Assembly: GCF_013369385.1 (NCBI RefSeq)
Contig: NZ_SZTO01000001.1
Coordinates: 1-64,000, forward strand
From: Vibrio sp. 05-20-BW147
Lineage (GTDB): Bacteria; Pseudomonadota; Gammaproteobacteria; Enterobacterales; Vibrionaceae
Length of the DNA stretch: 64,000 bases
Direction: 5' to 3'
Part shown: one piece after another, positions 7,857 to 16,900 of the stretch
How positions within the stretch are numbered: the first letter of the stretch is position 1
How the letters are laid out: every line of letters begins with the position of its first letter
Program-made: the position numbers and the translations under genes
The notes under the pieces: generated by a model
Seen by the model: only the letters and a program-made list of their open reading frames with translations
Database searches by the model: none
What the model was told of the DNA's origin: nothing

Positions 7857-8972
7857 CTAAAACGCCTCATTGACATGAAAATAGAAACCGCTGCTCTCTT
7901 TGCCAAATCCCATATCGACGCGGACATTGATACGCGCTTTGAAGGCAAAACGATAACCGATGCCAACGGTGGGGAGCCAAGATTGTTCGAGCAACTCGTT
8001 GTAGTGAGGGGCAATGGTGCCTGCGCCGACCCAAGCCACCATCCCATGACGTTGATTAAAACTATGGCGCACCTCCACTTGGGTGGAGAGCTGATTGCGA
8101 TCGCGATATTGGCCTTGATAGTAGCCGCGCATCCGTTGGTCATCGCCCAGCATGGCTTGATCGTACCAAGGCACGTCACCGGTAAACGCTTGGCTATAGA
8201 GTTCCATCGCCACAATGGTTTGCGAAGAAACTCGCAGATAATGGCGTACATTCATCAACCATTGTTGGTAGTTGGTATCACTGCCGTACTGATGGCGAAA
8301 GTCACTCCATTCAAGATTCCAATAGCTGCCCATTTCCGGATTGGGTTCAAAATCGCGGCTGTCGTATTCCATACCCAGCAACATGCCGCTGCTTCTGCCA
8401 TTACTCAGCGCTTTGGCTACGGGTGTCTCATCGTCAACGGTCACCCCTTGGTAGGTTTGCCAGTGCCATCCCGCTTTGAGATAGACGCTTGGCGCAATCT
8501 CATAAGCGATTTTTGGGTTGAATTGGTAACGTTGCGCATTGTACTGAGTTTTGTTGCTGTCGGTCTGCGCCGCGCTTTCGCCTTGGCCCCAGTAATAACC
8601 GGGTGTATGACTCACCCAACCATCGATCAGTAATCGAATGCGATCGCCACAAAGATAGGTGCGATTTTCAACCCCTAACCCGTAAGAGCCTGAAGTCGAA
8701 GCATAGGAAGTCAGCGTTAAGGTGGAATAAGGGTCGGCAGATTGCCAGCCCGTTGGTGTATACAATCCCACGGCCGCGATGCCGATACCGAGCCCTTGCT
8801 CTGGGTTGACAAAGGGGCCCGGTAACACGCCCCAATCGATCAGTTTGCTGGTATCGACGGTGTCGCTAGAACCCAGTTTCTCCAGTAGGTTATCTACCCA
8901 ACTGCTTTGTGGTTTTGCAAAGGCACTGACACTGGTGAGAGCCAGCAGAGCGCAACACCCAACTTTGCTCAT
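7857..8972 (-). CDS. BamA/TamA-like (Omp85 surface-antigen) outer-membrane barrel without POTRA domains
   Basis: The protein has 371 residues with a signal peptide ending in AFA. After a short N-terminal helix (SSWVDNLLEKL) come alternating amphipathic strands to the end, with the terminal aromatic pattern GFYFHVNEAF. The segment GDDQRMRGYYQGQYRDRNQ resembles the V/I-R-G-Y/F motif of the Omp85 lid loop, and LGMEYDSRDFEPNPEMGSYW is typical of D15-type barrels. POTRA repeats are absent, as in several short surface-antigen paralogues. It lies 3 bases after the upstream barrel gene. Role in assembly or secretion is not established. Confidence 0.75.
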   Translation of the reverse strand: MSKVGCCALLALTSVSAFAKPQSSWVDNLLEKLGSSDTVDTSKLIDWGVLPGPFVNPEQGLGIGIAAVGLYTPTGWQSADPYSTLTLTSYASTSGSYGLGVENRTYLCGDRIRLLIDGWVSHTPGYYWGQGESAAQTDSNKTQYNAQRYQFNPKIAYEIAPSVYLKAGWHWQTYQGVTVDDETPVAKALSNGRSSGMLLGMEYDSRDFEPNPEMGSYWNLEWSDFRHQYGSDTNYQQWLMNVRHYLRVSSQTIVAMELYSQAFTGDVPWYDQAMLGDDQRMRGYYQGQYRDRNQLSTQVEVRHSFNQRHGMVAWVGAGTIAPHYNELLEQSWLPTVGIGYRFAFKARINVRVDMGFGKESSGFYFHVNEAF

Positions 8973-8975
8973 GGG

Positions 8976-9776
8976 TTAGAATCTCCGATCGACTGAGAAG
9001 AACATGCTCTGGCGGTCACCAAAACCAAACTCACCGAGCAGATACCAACTCTCATTGATTTGATACTGCATGCCCACAATGGGGTTCCATGGGGTTTGCA
9101 AGTGTTGCTGTACCTCAAAACGGAGGTCGGAAGTGACAAACGGAGGTAAGTCAAGAGAGCCTTTTAAGGTTTGCTCCACATCTTGGTACATGGCGCCTGC
9201 CCACAAACGCAGTGGAATACCGTTGCTGTTGAAGTCGTAACCGACGCGAGGTGACACCACAATCGCATCGATTGTCCCGTCGATCACCGTCAAACGGCTC
9301 TGTGTAATACTAGCATCCATCAAGGCAAACCAGTTTTCGTAACCGCCGACCAGTACAAAGCCAAATCCGGTGGTATAGCCATCCAGATCCAAGCGAAAGT
9401 CTTGGATTTTTTTACTGGGAAATGGGCCAATAGTTAAGGTGACATCGGTTGTTGAATAGCCATCGAGTTTGCCGACTAAGCCATAGATGTTTAAAAAGGG
9501 AAACAGCCAAACATCGGCACGTAGAGTCAGCACCTCGGTGTACTGTTTACCAGGATCTGCGTTGAGTTGAATAAAATCTAACCCTTGTAGATCGATGGAG
9601 TCGACATTGATGCCTTGCTCCATCGTCATGTAACTCAAGTTAAAACCGATCGGTTTTGGCAAGGTGTAACCAAGCGCTTCTGCGTCTTCTTTCCAGATAG
9701 GCAGTGAAAAGGAGTCTGCTACGGTTGGGGTGGAGCAAGCAGCAAACAGTAAGGAGAGCAGAACGGCTTTTTTCAT
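8976..9776 (-). CDS. Outer-membrane beta-barrel protein of unknown function
   Basis: The protein has 266 residues with a signal peptide (MKKAVLLSLLFAACSTPTVA) and then repeated amphipathic strands (LTLRADVWLFPFLNIYGLVG, GFGFVLVGGYENWFALMDA, PLRLWAGAMYQ). The C-terminus is strand-like (SWYLLGEFGFGDRQ, then ending RRF), and a terminal phenylalanine is usual for barrels inserted by the Bam machinery. It is first in the operon, 207 bases from the divergent TetR gene. The cysteine in AACS is not in a good lipobox, so a soluble signal is preferred. Porin, receptor or autotransport roles cannot be told apart. Confidence 0.65.
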   Translation of the reverse strand: MKKAVLLSLLFAACSTPTVADSFSLPIWKEDAEALGYTLPKPIGFNLSYMTMEQGINVDSIDLQGLDFIQLNADPGKQYTEVLTLRADVWLFPFLNIYGLVGKLDGYSTTDVTLTIGPFPSKKIQDFRLDLDGYTTGFGFVLVGGYENWFALMDASITQSRLTVIDGTIDAIVVSPRVGYDFNSNGIPLRLWAGAMYQDVEQTLKGSLDLPPFVTSDLRFEVQQHLQTPWNPIVGMQYQINESWYLLGEFGFGDRQSMFFSVDRRF

Positions 9777-9914
9777 TCGTTAAACATCAATAAATAGAGC
9801 AAAACCGACATAAGTGGTTCAGCCATTGTTGTACATCGCCTTGGTTTAGGCACCGGTCAATGGTCTCTCATCCGTTGAACGCCATTTTGTGACGATCATA
9901 CACCTAATTTTTTA

Positions 9915-9938
9915 CAAGTAAACTTGAAAGTATACTTT
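9915..9938. promoter_or_regulatory. Two abutting palindromes, probable TetR operator
   Basis: CAAGTAAACTTG (9915-9926; arms CAAGT/ACTTG) is followed directly by the perfect palindrome AAAGTATACTTT (9927-9938). Both share an AAGT-N2-4-ACTT core. They lie between the TetR gene and its divergent envelope operon, where occupancy would block both promoters. Confidence 0.6.
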
Positions 9939-9983
9939 TGTCATTTTTGCTCTATACTAAGCGGCAATGGAAAGAGGATGGCT

Positions 9984-10580
9984 ATGAAAGTTACCGAGCA
10001 AAAACGGCTTGCCCTTATTGAGGCCGCCAAAGATGAATTTATAGAATTTGGTTTTAATGCCGCCAACATGGATCGTGTATGCGAAAAAGCATCCACTTCA
10101 AAACGCACTCTTTATCGACACTTTGAAAGCAAAGAGTTGCTGTTCACTGCAGCCATTAATGCCATGGTGGAAAAGCAAAAAGAGCACACCACTTTTGTAT
10201 ATCAAGCTCATGTGGCGCTGGACTCGCAGCTCAAAGCGTACTTGCAGCGCAAAGTGACCGGTCTCTACAGTGAAGTGGGTTTGCCTGTGGTGCGTATGAT
10301 CGTGGGTGAATTCATTCGAGAGCCCGAGCTGGCACAGCGATACCTAGCCTTGATGGGAGGCAAAGATGTAGAACTCAAACAATGGATAGAAAATGCCATC
10401 AGTGACGGAAGACTCATCTCTGGCGATAGCCAACAAATCATGGCCACCTTGTTAAATTTGTTTCACGGTCAATTTTTATGGCCGCAATTGGTGGCGAACC
10501 TTTCGCAGCCCAATGAGCAAGAGCAACAGGCGCACATCAATGAAATTGTGCGTATCTTTCTTTGCGCGTATAGCAGTTAA
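9984..10580 (+). CDS. TetR/AcrR-family transcriptional regulator
   Basis: The protein has 198 residues. The N-terminal helix-turn-helix spans residues 5-50 (ALIEAAKDEFIEFGFNAANM, then TSKRTLYRHFESKELLF). The C-terminal half (RMIVGEFIREPELAQRY, LLNLFHGQFLWPQL) resembles the AefR-type ligand domain. The ATG at 9984 has AAAGAGG at proper spacing; the ATG at 9978 abuts that sequence and is less likely. It is divergent from the three envelope genes and probably represses them and itself through the paired palindromes in between. Confidence 0.85.
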   Translation: MKVTEQKRLALIEAAKDEFIEFGFNAANMDRVCEKASTSKRTLYRHFESKELLFTAAINAMVEKQKEHTTFVYQAHVALDSQLKAYLQRKVTGLYSEVGLPVVRMIVGEFIREPELAQRYLALMGGKDVELKQWIENAISDGRLISGDSQQIMATLLNLFHGQFLWPQLVANLSQPNEQEQQAHINEIVRIFLCAYSS

Positions 10581-10633
10581 CGAAAAAGTGCGATTCATGT
10601 TCTAAGAACGGACGCTGTTAGGCTAAACGACAA

Positions 10634-10659
10634 AAGCAGAGCGAAACTGAGCTCTGCTT
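10634..10659. terminator. Intrinsic terminator between tetR-like and nfsA genes
   Basis: AAGCAGAGC (10634-10642) and GCTCTGCTT (10651-10659) form a perfect 9-bp stem with an 8-base loop between two convergent genes. Confidence 0.75.
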
Positions 10660-10688
10660 CTCGTCATGTCATCAGTGTTTGATAATCA

Positions 10689-11411
10689 CTATTTGGTCGC
10701 TAAGCCTTTGCTGTGTAAATAGGGCAAGATGTGAGGGCGAGACTCCCCCGCTAGTTTCCCTGTTACTTGTTCAGACCAACTGGCCTGTTTTTGGTTTGAT
10801 GAACGCTTGCCATAGTAGTCGAGCATGATTTGATCGTATTGCTCTACTTTACTGAGATCGAGCGGCTGATAGTGGTTCTCGTGGAGAATGACCTCCGCGG
10901 GCAGCCGTGGTTTGAGCTCAGGGTCTTGGTCAGGATGGCCTAAGCACATACCAAACAAGACGGCACTGAACGGAGGTAGTTCGAGAAGCGCATCCACCTC
11001 GGCGGCTTTGTTTCTCAGCCCACCGATGTAAACGCCACCTAACCCCATTGACTCTGCGGCCAATAAGCAGTTTTGCGCCATGATGCCGGCATCCACCGCG
11101 CCGATCAATGTCAGCTCGGTAAAGCCCGCTTGTACTTCTGAGTTGAGCGTGGCATGGCGTTGATAATCAATGCAAAACACGAGAAATTCAGCTGCCGTTT
11201 CGACATAGTGTTGTGGCCCAGCGAGTTCGGCAAGCTGCTGACGTTTGGCTGGATCGGTAATGCGAATGATTGAGACCACTTGCAGCAAACTGGAAGAAGA
11301 AGCGGCGAGTCCCGCTTGAATGATGGTGTTGAGTTGCTCTGGCGTTATCGCTTGGTCGGTAAATTTGCGAATAGAACGGTGGGAAAGCAGAGTGTCAATA
11401 ACAGCGTTCAT
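10689..11411 (-). CDS. nfsA: NADPH-dependent flavin reductase / oxygen-insensitive nitroreductase (NfsA/FRP)
   Basis: The protein has 240 residues, the exact length of E. coli NfsA and V. harveyi FRP. Segments such as HRSIRKF, AGLAASSSSLLQVVSIIRI, AAEFLVFCIDYQRHATLN, FTELTLIGAVDAGIMAQNCLLAAESMGLGG and GKLAGESRPHILPYL match FRP almost word for word. SSSSLLQ and the AESMGLGGVYIGGLR stretch bind FMN. The enzyme reduces free flavin or nitroaromatics and quinones with NADPH in the cytosol. In luminous vibrios FRP feeds luciferase, but no lux structural genes are in this window. The start has the usual family N-terminus. Confidence 0.93.
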   Translation of the reverse strand: MNAVIDTLLSHRSIRKFTDQAITPEQLNTIIQAGLAASSSSLLQVVSIIRITDPAKRQQLAELAGPQHYVETAAEFLVFCIDYQRHATLNSEVQAGFTELTLIGAVDAGIMAQNCLLAAESMGLGGVYIGGLRNKAAEVDALLELPPFSAVLFGMCLGHPDQDPELKPRLPAEVILHENHYQPLDLSKVEQYDQIMLDYYGKRSSNQKQASWSEQVTGKLAGESRPHILPYLHSKGLATK

Positions 11412-11573
11412 AGCTCAATCCTTAGCAGTAAATGTGCACAAACTTTATCCGCTCTGATGAAGAATGTCGAATCTCTTGTTATTGGTCCTATTAATCGTAA
11501 TGACAAATAATTGGAATGGTCAATTGCTGGCAGAAGAATAGACTGCCGTTTTCTTTTTTTGGTTGCGATTGCC

Positions 11574-12704
11574 ATGTCCTGTCCTTATTTTGAGCAAAAG
11601 AGCTGCACTTCTTGCACACACATGAATACCCCTTACTCTCAGCAACTTGAAACTAAAGACAACGCGTTACGTACCTTGTTTTCTGATGTTGCACAAAGTG
11701 CGTGGTTGGCTCCGGTTCAAAGTGACTCAATGCATTGCCGCAACAAAGCGAAAATGGTCGCGCTTGGTGCCGCGCATCAACCCACGTTGGGGATCGAAAG
11801 TGTCCAAGACGGCACGCCCATCTCCTTAGTCCATTGCCCGCTCTATACCCAAGACAGCCAAGAAATACTTGCCTATCTGCAAGAATGGATACGCACATCA
11901 GGTATTCCACCGTACAACAAAGTGAAGAAAAAAGGTGAGCTTAAGTTTGTTCTGCTGACACGCAGTCAGGCTCGTGGCGAGTTCATGTTGCGTTTTGTGG
12001 TGAAAAGTGAGGCCGCACTTGAACGCATTCGCCACAACTTGCCGAGGTTGCAACAGGCGTTTCCTGCTGTTCGCGTCATCAGCGCGAATATTCAGCCGAT
12101 CCACATGGCTCGCTTGGAAGGGGAGCAAGAGATCTTTCTCACCGATGCGCATTACTTGTTGGAAGAATTTAACGGTGTACCGATGGTGGTGAGACCAAAA
12201 AGCTTTTTCCAAACCAATCCGCATGTGGCGGCCCAGCTTTACGCCACCGCGCGCGATTGGGTGGCCGAGCTCAAACCACGCCAAATGTGGGATCTTTTCT
12301 GCGGCGTTGGTGGCTTTGCGCTTCACTGCGCACCGCACGCAGAGCAAGTGATCGGCATCGAAATTGAAGAAGAAGCGATCAACAGTGCGAAGCTGTCCGC
12401 TCAACAACTCGGCATTGATAACTTACGTTTTTCGGCGTTGGATTCGGCGGCTTATTCTCAAGCGCAAACGCAAGCCGCGGATCTTATTTTGGTTAACCCA
12501 CCACGTCGCGGCTTGGGGCAAGCGCTGAGTGAACAGTTGGAGCAACTTGCGCCACAATATTTGATTTACTCCAGTTGTAACCCAGTAACGATGCAGCAAG
12601 ATCTGGCGCATCTGTCCAGCTACCGAGTCGAACGTGCTCAGTGGTTCGATATGTTCCCGCATACTGATCACGCTGAAGTGATGATGCTGTTGGTGCGCCA
12701 ATAA
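11574..12704 (+). CDS. rlmC: 23S rRNA (uracil-747-C5)-methyltransferase RlmC
   Basis: The protein has 376 residues, against about 375 for E. coli RlmC (RumB). The N-terminus carries the cysteines of the iron-sulfur cluster ([12 protein letters not shown], with a further cysteine in LVHCPLY). The SAM-binding motif is [16 protein letters not shown], and the catalytic loop is [21 protein letters not shown] is the family active-site motif. It methylates U747 of 23S rRNA using S-adenosylmethionine. The ATG at 11574 is chosen because it gives the family N-terminus MSCPYFEQ; upstream in-frame codons are not conserved. Single-gene unit. Confidence 0.95.
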   Translation: MSCPYFEQKSCTSCTHMNTPYSQQLETKDNALRTLFSDVAQSAWLAPVQSDSMHCRNKAKMVALGAAHQPTLGIESVQDGTPISLVHCPLYTQDSQEILAYLQEWIRTSGIPPYNKVKKKGELKFVLLTRSQARGEFMLRFVVKSEAALERIRHNLPRLQQAFPAVRVISANIQPIHMARLEGEQEIFLTDAHYLLEEFNGVPMVVRPKSFFQTNPHVAAQLYATARDWVAELKPRQMWDLFCGVGGFALHCAPHAEQVIGIEIEEEAINSAKLSAQQLGIDNLRFSALDSAAYSQAQTQAADLILVNPPRRGLGQALSEQLEQLAPQYLIYSSCNPVTMQQDLAHLSSYRVERAQWFDMFPHTDHAEVMMLLVRQ

Positions 12705-12972
12705 GCGATTAGCCTTAACTGAGTTCAGCTTACTTAAGTTGCGTTGCTTGTGGTGCACAAGGGTTACAATCGGTCACAGCACAGTGTTAGGCTCCATTTT
12801 CATTCATAGTCCTCATTTTTCGTGGTCAATAGCGCAACAAATGTGCGTCAGATCATTGGTTTGGTTTTTGTTACTTTGGTTGAGTATTTGTTCGACTAAT
12901 ATTTCATATGAAAATATGAGGTCGTTCACTGGCAGCATGGCCTAAACAAGCAACGAAAAGCTGACGGGGCAA

Positions 12973-13731
12973 ATGATGAAATCAGATTTTCCCACTTCAC
13001 ACGATTTTACTCATTTCAATATATCGCCTATTGAGTTGGAAGAGATCGTATTGCGCGAGTTGTCTCTCGCAGGCATCGAAAATGTGGTGTTTATGATTTT
13101 GGATCCGTATCAGGTGCCGCAGTTGCAATTTGATTTTGGCTTTTCTACGCAACAACTTGAGATATACCAACAGCATCAAGGCCATGATTCATTTTTACAG
13201 CATTACCTGCGCAAGGGATTGATTGGGCAGTATCTCTATATGCAGGAAATGTTGCCCGTTAAGCAGATCCGCAATCCGATTTTTCGTGAAGTGCTGATCC
13301 CGACCATGCAACTTCATCACTCATACTGTGGCCTATTTCGATTGGTCGAGCACCACTACTTGATGCTGAGTTGCCACAGTTTTAGTACTTTACAGCCTAA
13401 GCATCGTGATCATTTGGATCGATTGTGGTGGTTTTTGATCTCTTGGGGCAACTACTGGGTCGCTCAGCAATCCATGGCTAAACGTCTGTCCCAGTTGAAT
13501 CCAGTGCGCACCCACATTCGAGAAGGCGAATCGCTGACGGATGCCGAACTGGAAGTGCTAAGCTTGTTGGCTCAGGGGATGGATGGCAGTGAAGTTGCCC
13601 GATATCGCTCTGTGTCAAAAGAGACGGTTCGTAGTCAGATAAAACGAATTTTGCACAAGACTGGGTGTCGTCATCAAAATCAATTGATCTCACGCTATTA
13701 CCGTATCGGTTCCCATTCTTTGGCTGTATAG
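12973..13731 (+). CDS. LuxR-type HTH transcriptional regulator
   Basis: The protein has 252 residues. The C-terminal 65 carry a LuxR/GerE helix-turn-helix: LTDAELEVLSLLAQGMDGSEVARYRSVSKETVRSQI, then HKTGCRHQNQL. The N-terminal 170 residues (LYMQEMLPVKQIRNPIF, LHHSYCGLFRLVEHHYLML) look like an autoinducer-type or PAS-like sensor fold but lack the W/Y/D set of acyl-homoserine-lactone receptors as far as I can see. No luxI-type synthase is nearby. It lies upstream of the giant lipoprotein gene on the same strand, 176 bases away, which could be a target. Ligand unknown. Confidence 0.8.
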   Translation: MMKSDFPTSHDFTHFNISPIELEEIVLRELSLAGIENVVFMILDPYQVPQLQFDFGFSTQQLEIYQQHQGHDSFLQHYLRKGLIGQYLYMQEMLPVKQIRNPIFREVLIPTMQLHHSYCGLFRLVEHHYLMLSCHSFSTLQPKHRDHLDRLWWFLISWGNYWVAQQSMAKRLSQLNPVRTHIREGESLTDAELEVLSLLAQGMDGSEVARYRSVSKETVRSQIKRILHKTGCRHQNQLISRYYRIGSHSLAV

Positions 13732-13793
13732 ATAGGTTCTTATTATTAATTCTATTGATGCAAATCAAACCCCGCTCAATTGCTCGTGCTGCG

Positions 13794-13809
13794 TCACCCA
13801 CATGGGTGA
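13794..13809. promoter_or_regulatory. 16-base inverted repeat upstream of lipoprotein gene
   Basis: TCACCCACATGGGTGA has 7-base arms with a 2-base centre, about 100 bases before the lipoprotein start and 63 after the LuxR-type gene stop. It is a possible LuxR-type operator by shape and position only. Confidence 0.4.
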
Positions 13810-13907
13810 TGAAGTGGCCGAGTTCCCTTTTTAAGCTCCATGTAACCGTTGCGTAACTGCGCAACATTGCGATGTGAGAAAGAATAAAAAGGAATTCGGA
13901 GGGAATC

Positions 13908-16900
13908 ATGAGAGCCAATAAAATCGTCATAGCACTTAGCATGGCGGGGATGGTCAGTTTGGTTGGATGTGGTAGTGACTCAGCGGACAGCAGCGCACCT
14001 GTGGCGGCTAAACCCTACAGCGTCACTGCCATTGATGGCTATCTTCACAATGCGAAGGTGTGGTTGGACACTACCCCAAACTGGGTTCACGATGAAGGTG
14101 AGCCCATCGCGTACACAAATCAGCAGGGCATTGCGCAATTGGATGTCAGTGGTGTTGCTAACCACCGAAATTTCCCCGTTATTGTGCAAGCGATAGCCGG
14201 TGAAACCATCGATACGGAAGGCGGAAATGTAGAGCCCATCACCGCGGGATACGTTATGTCTGCTCCCGCAGGAGAGGCAGAAGTCACACCACTGTCTACG
14301 CTTGTTCATATCGATATGGTGAATCACCTCGATGGTGAAACGGATGCACAATTAGTGGCGGCTCAGCAACAGAAATCAGTGGAGAACATTGCCACACAAT
14401 TAGGCTTAACGCCTGAACAAGTCTTGGGTGACTTTCTTAAGGAGAAACATCAGCGAGCGGCGTTTGCTGCGCGCAGTTTGGTCACCTCTGGGGTGGTGTT
14501 AGCAGAAACACCAGAGCAATATCAAACCACGATGGATGATCCTGCGGCGAGCCAAAAAATGGCACACACTACGGAACTGGTCAATAAGGACATTAAACAG
14601 ACCATCGAGAATACCACGGCAGAAGATCTGGCCGATAAGAAGCCTGAGTTTAATTATGATGCCGACAACGACGGCAACATGGACGATGATGGCGATGGCG
14701 TTCCAGATTTACTTGATGAATACCCAGACGATGCCACCGAATATCGCGATTTTGATGGTGACGAGCTGGGAGATAACGCCGACCTTGATGATGACAATGA
14801 TGGTGTCAACGATGTCGATGATCTTTTCCCATTCGACCACACACAAGCAGGTGACCCAGACCAAGATGGCTATGACACCATTTTGGATGAGTTCCCACAG
14901 GATGCCACCAAAGCAGGCGACCATGATCACGATGGTGTGGACAGCCTCGTTGATGCCTACCCCGACAATGCGGACAAATCAACCCAAGACCAAAGCACAG
15001 AGCTAAGCTATCGCTGGCCAACGGTGACCCACCTCGGCAAAGAAGCCAAAGTTCTTGATGTGACCTACCACACAAGCGTCGAGACCTTTAACAGTGGCTT
15101 GGTCACCACGGAAATTGAACGGACTTTCCGTACCGTAGAGGGGGATCTGCTGGGCGAAGAACACAGCATTGAACAGACGCAAAAAGATGGCAGCTTTAGC
15201 CGCATTAGCGAATGGCGTTATGACTTTAATTTAGACGGTGAGATTCTGTTTGTTGGTCAGTCCTTGGATATCGGGAACAAAACCGCGCAGGGTGAGCAGT
15301 ATTGGCGATATATTGATGAAGCCGATGCTGCCCTAGAAGGGACTGACAATGGTGGAGGCCGCACGTTTGATGAGGTTAACTTTGCCAGCCGCCAGCATCC
15401 ACAATCGTTGCTTGGCATCGATACCATACAATATCTCACCGTTACTCGAGGGGCTGATGGCGAGTTAGATACCATCACCACTCAACTTGATCAATTTACC
15501 GTCAACGGCTTTGACGTTGGTGACGACGCTACCCACGTGCAGGATTACGCTTATCGCGGAGTGGAAAAACGTCGTGAACAAATTCCAATCTGGTTGGAAG
15601 AACATCGAGATTGGCAAGCCAATGGCTCGACAAACCAATACCGCTTGTTCGTTGCTGACAGCGAAAACAGCTATCGCTTAACAGAGCATCAGCCTATTTG
15701 GTCGAGCCCAACAGACAGTAGCTACGAAGAGTACGCTGACTATAACTACAACTACCTCAAATGGGAGAATCGCACCGCGTATTGGGTAGAAAGAACCACC
15801 GAGTTGTTGGCCGACAGCAGTACGAAAGTGTCTGGTTCACGCTACTTGCTTGCTGATTCGGACGCCATAAAACGCACGTCGGCAGAGAAGCCAGATGGTG
15901 AGAAATTCAGTGAGTTCTCACTCCATGAACGCACTATCTCTAGCACGGAAAAACGTGCCTACGAGACTTGGCATCATATTGCACTCGAAGGGTACGATTT
16001 TACCGCGACCGCAAATGTATTTGGCCATCAATACACGGTGTTTAATCTGTATGACGATATCTGGATGGGTTACAGCTATACCCAGTGGTTTGATCGCGAT
16101 ATTGATTTGATCACCGAAGTCGATGGCTTACTAGAGCAAGGCGTACCGGTTGACCAAATCACGCCAGAAATGATCCCAAATTTGAATCTTTACGCCAAAC
16201 CTGCGTTTACACCATCATTCCGTTATCACGACAGCGGCGAACCACGCGAGTGGTATTTGGTCACCGATGATCCTTTCTATGGCGCATCAGGTCATGAGTT
16301 GCAAACGGTTACCTTTACACCGGGAGGGCTTGCCGATGCGTATGATGTGTTCGATGTGGTGAACGGTATTTATTTACTGAAAGGCAAAGTTGAGCAGCCA
16401 CAGCAGTGGCAGGACATCATTCCTCGAGCGATCTTTATGCTCAATGCGCAAGCAGACAGCAGCGGCATTTCGTTTATGACTGAACGAGGCGATGAGTACT
16501 TTGCCAGCCGTGAAAAAGCGCAGCAGCGTTTGAAAGTGCTGCAAGCACAGCAATCACTCTGCGTAGATGGCGACACCGCATGGGATGAACAAAATGATCG
16601 CCCTGCCGGGTCGCCAACCGAAGCGGATTTCTATCAAGTGTTAGAAACGTGTTTGTATCTACCGCTGACGGCTGAGCAGCTAGTGAAAATGCAATGGCAC
16701 TACTATGATGCCGAAGATCGTGTCCACGAAAGTTACCTCTTCCTGGAAGGCGGCACTGGAGTGATGCTCGAAAATAGCATTTATCTCAAGGATCTGACCT
16801 GGACAATCAATGACAAAGGGATTGTGATAATTCAGTACCCACAAACCGATGATGTCGACATGTTTGCCCTTACCGGCGAGTATCAAACGGGTTACTACCT

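Noticed and set aside
7875-8633. 252-residue plus-strand frame over the BamA-like gene
   Set aside because: It is antisense to a protein with clear barrel strands and signal peptide; no start signals.
10689-11411. Evidence for a luminescence locus
   Set aside because: The FRP-like reductase is widespread in non-luminous bacteria, and no luxCDABE genes are present in the window.
12739-12945. 68-residue frame between rlmC and the LuxR-type gene
   Set aside because: No ribosome-binding site, and a composition (W, C and S-rich) unlike the neighbouring genes; probably chance.
14536-15006. Plus- and minus-strand frames inside the calcium-repeat part of the lipoprotein
   Set aside because: They are shadows of the repetitive aspartate codons in other frames, with repetitive low-complexity translations.
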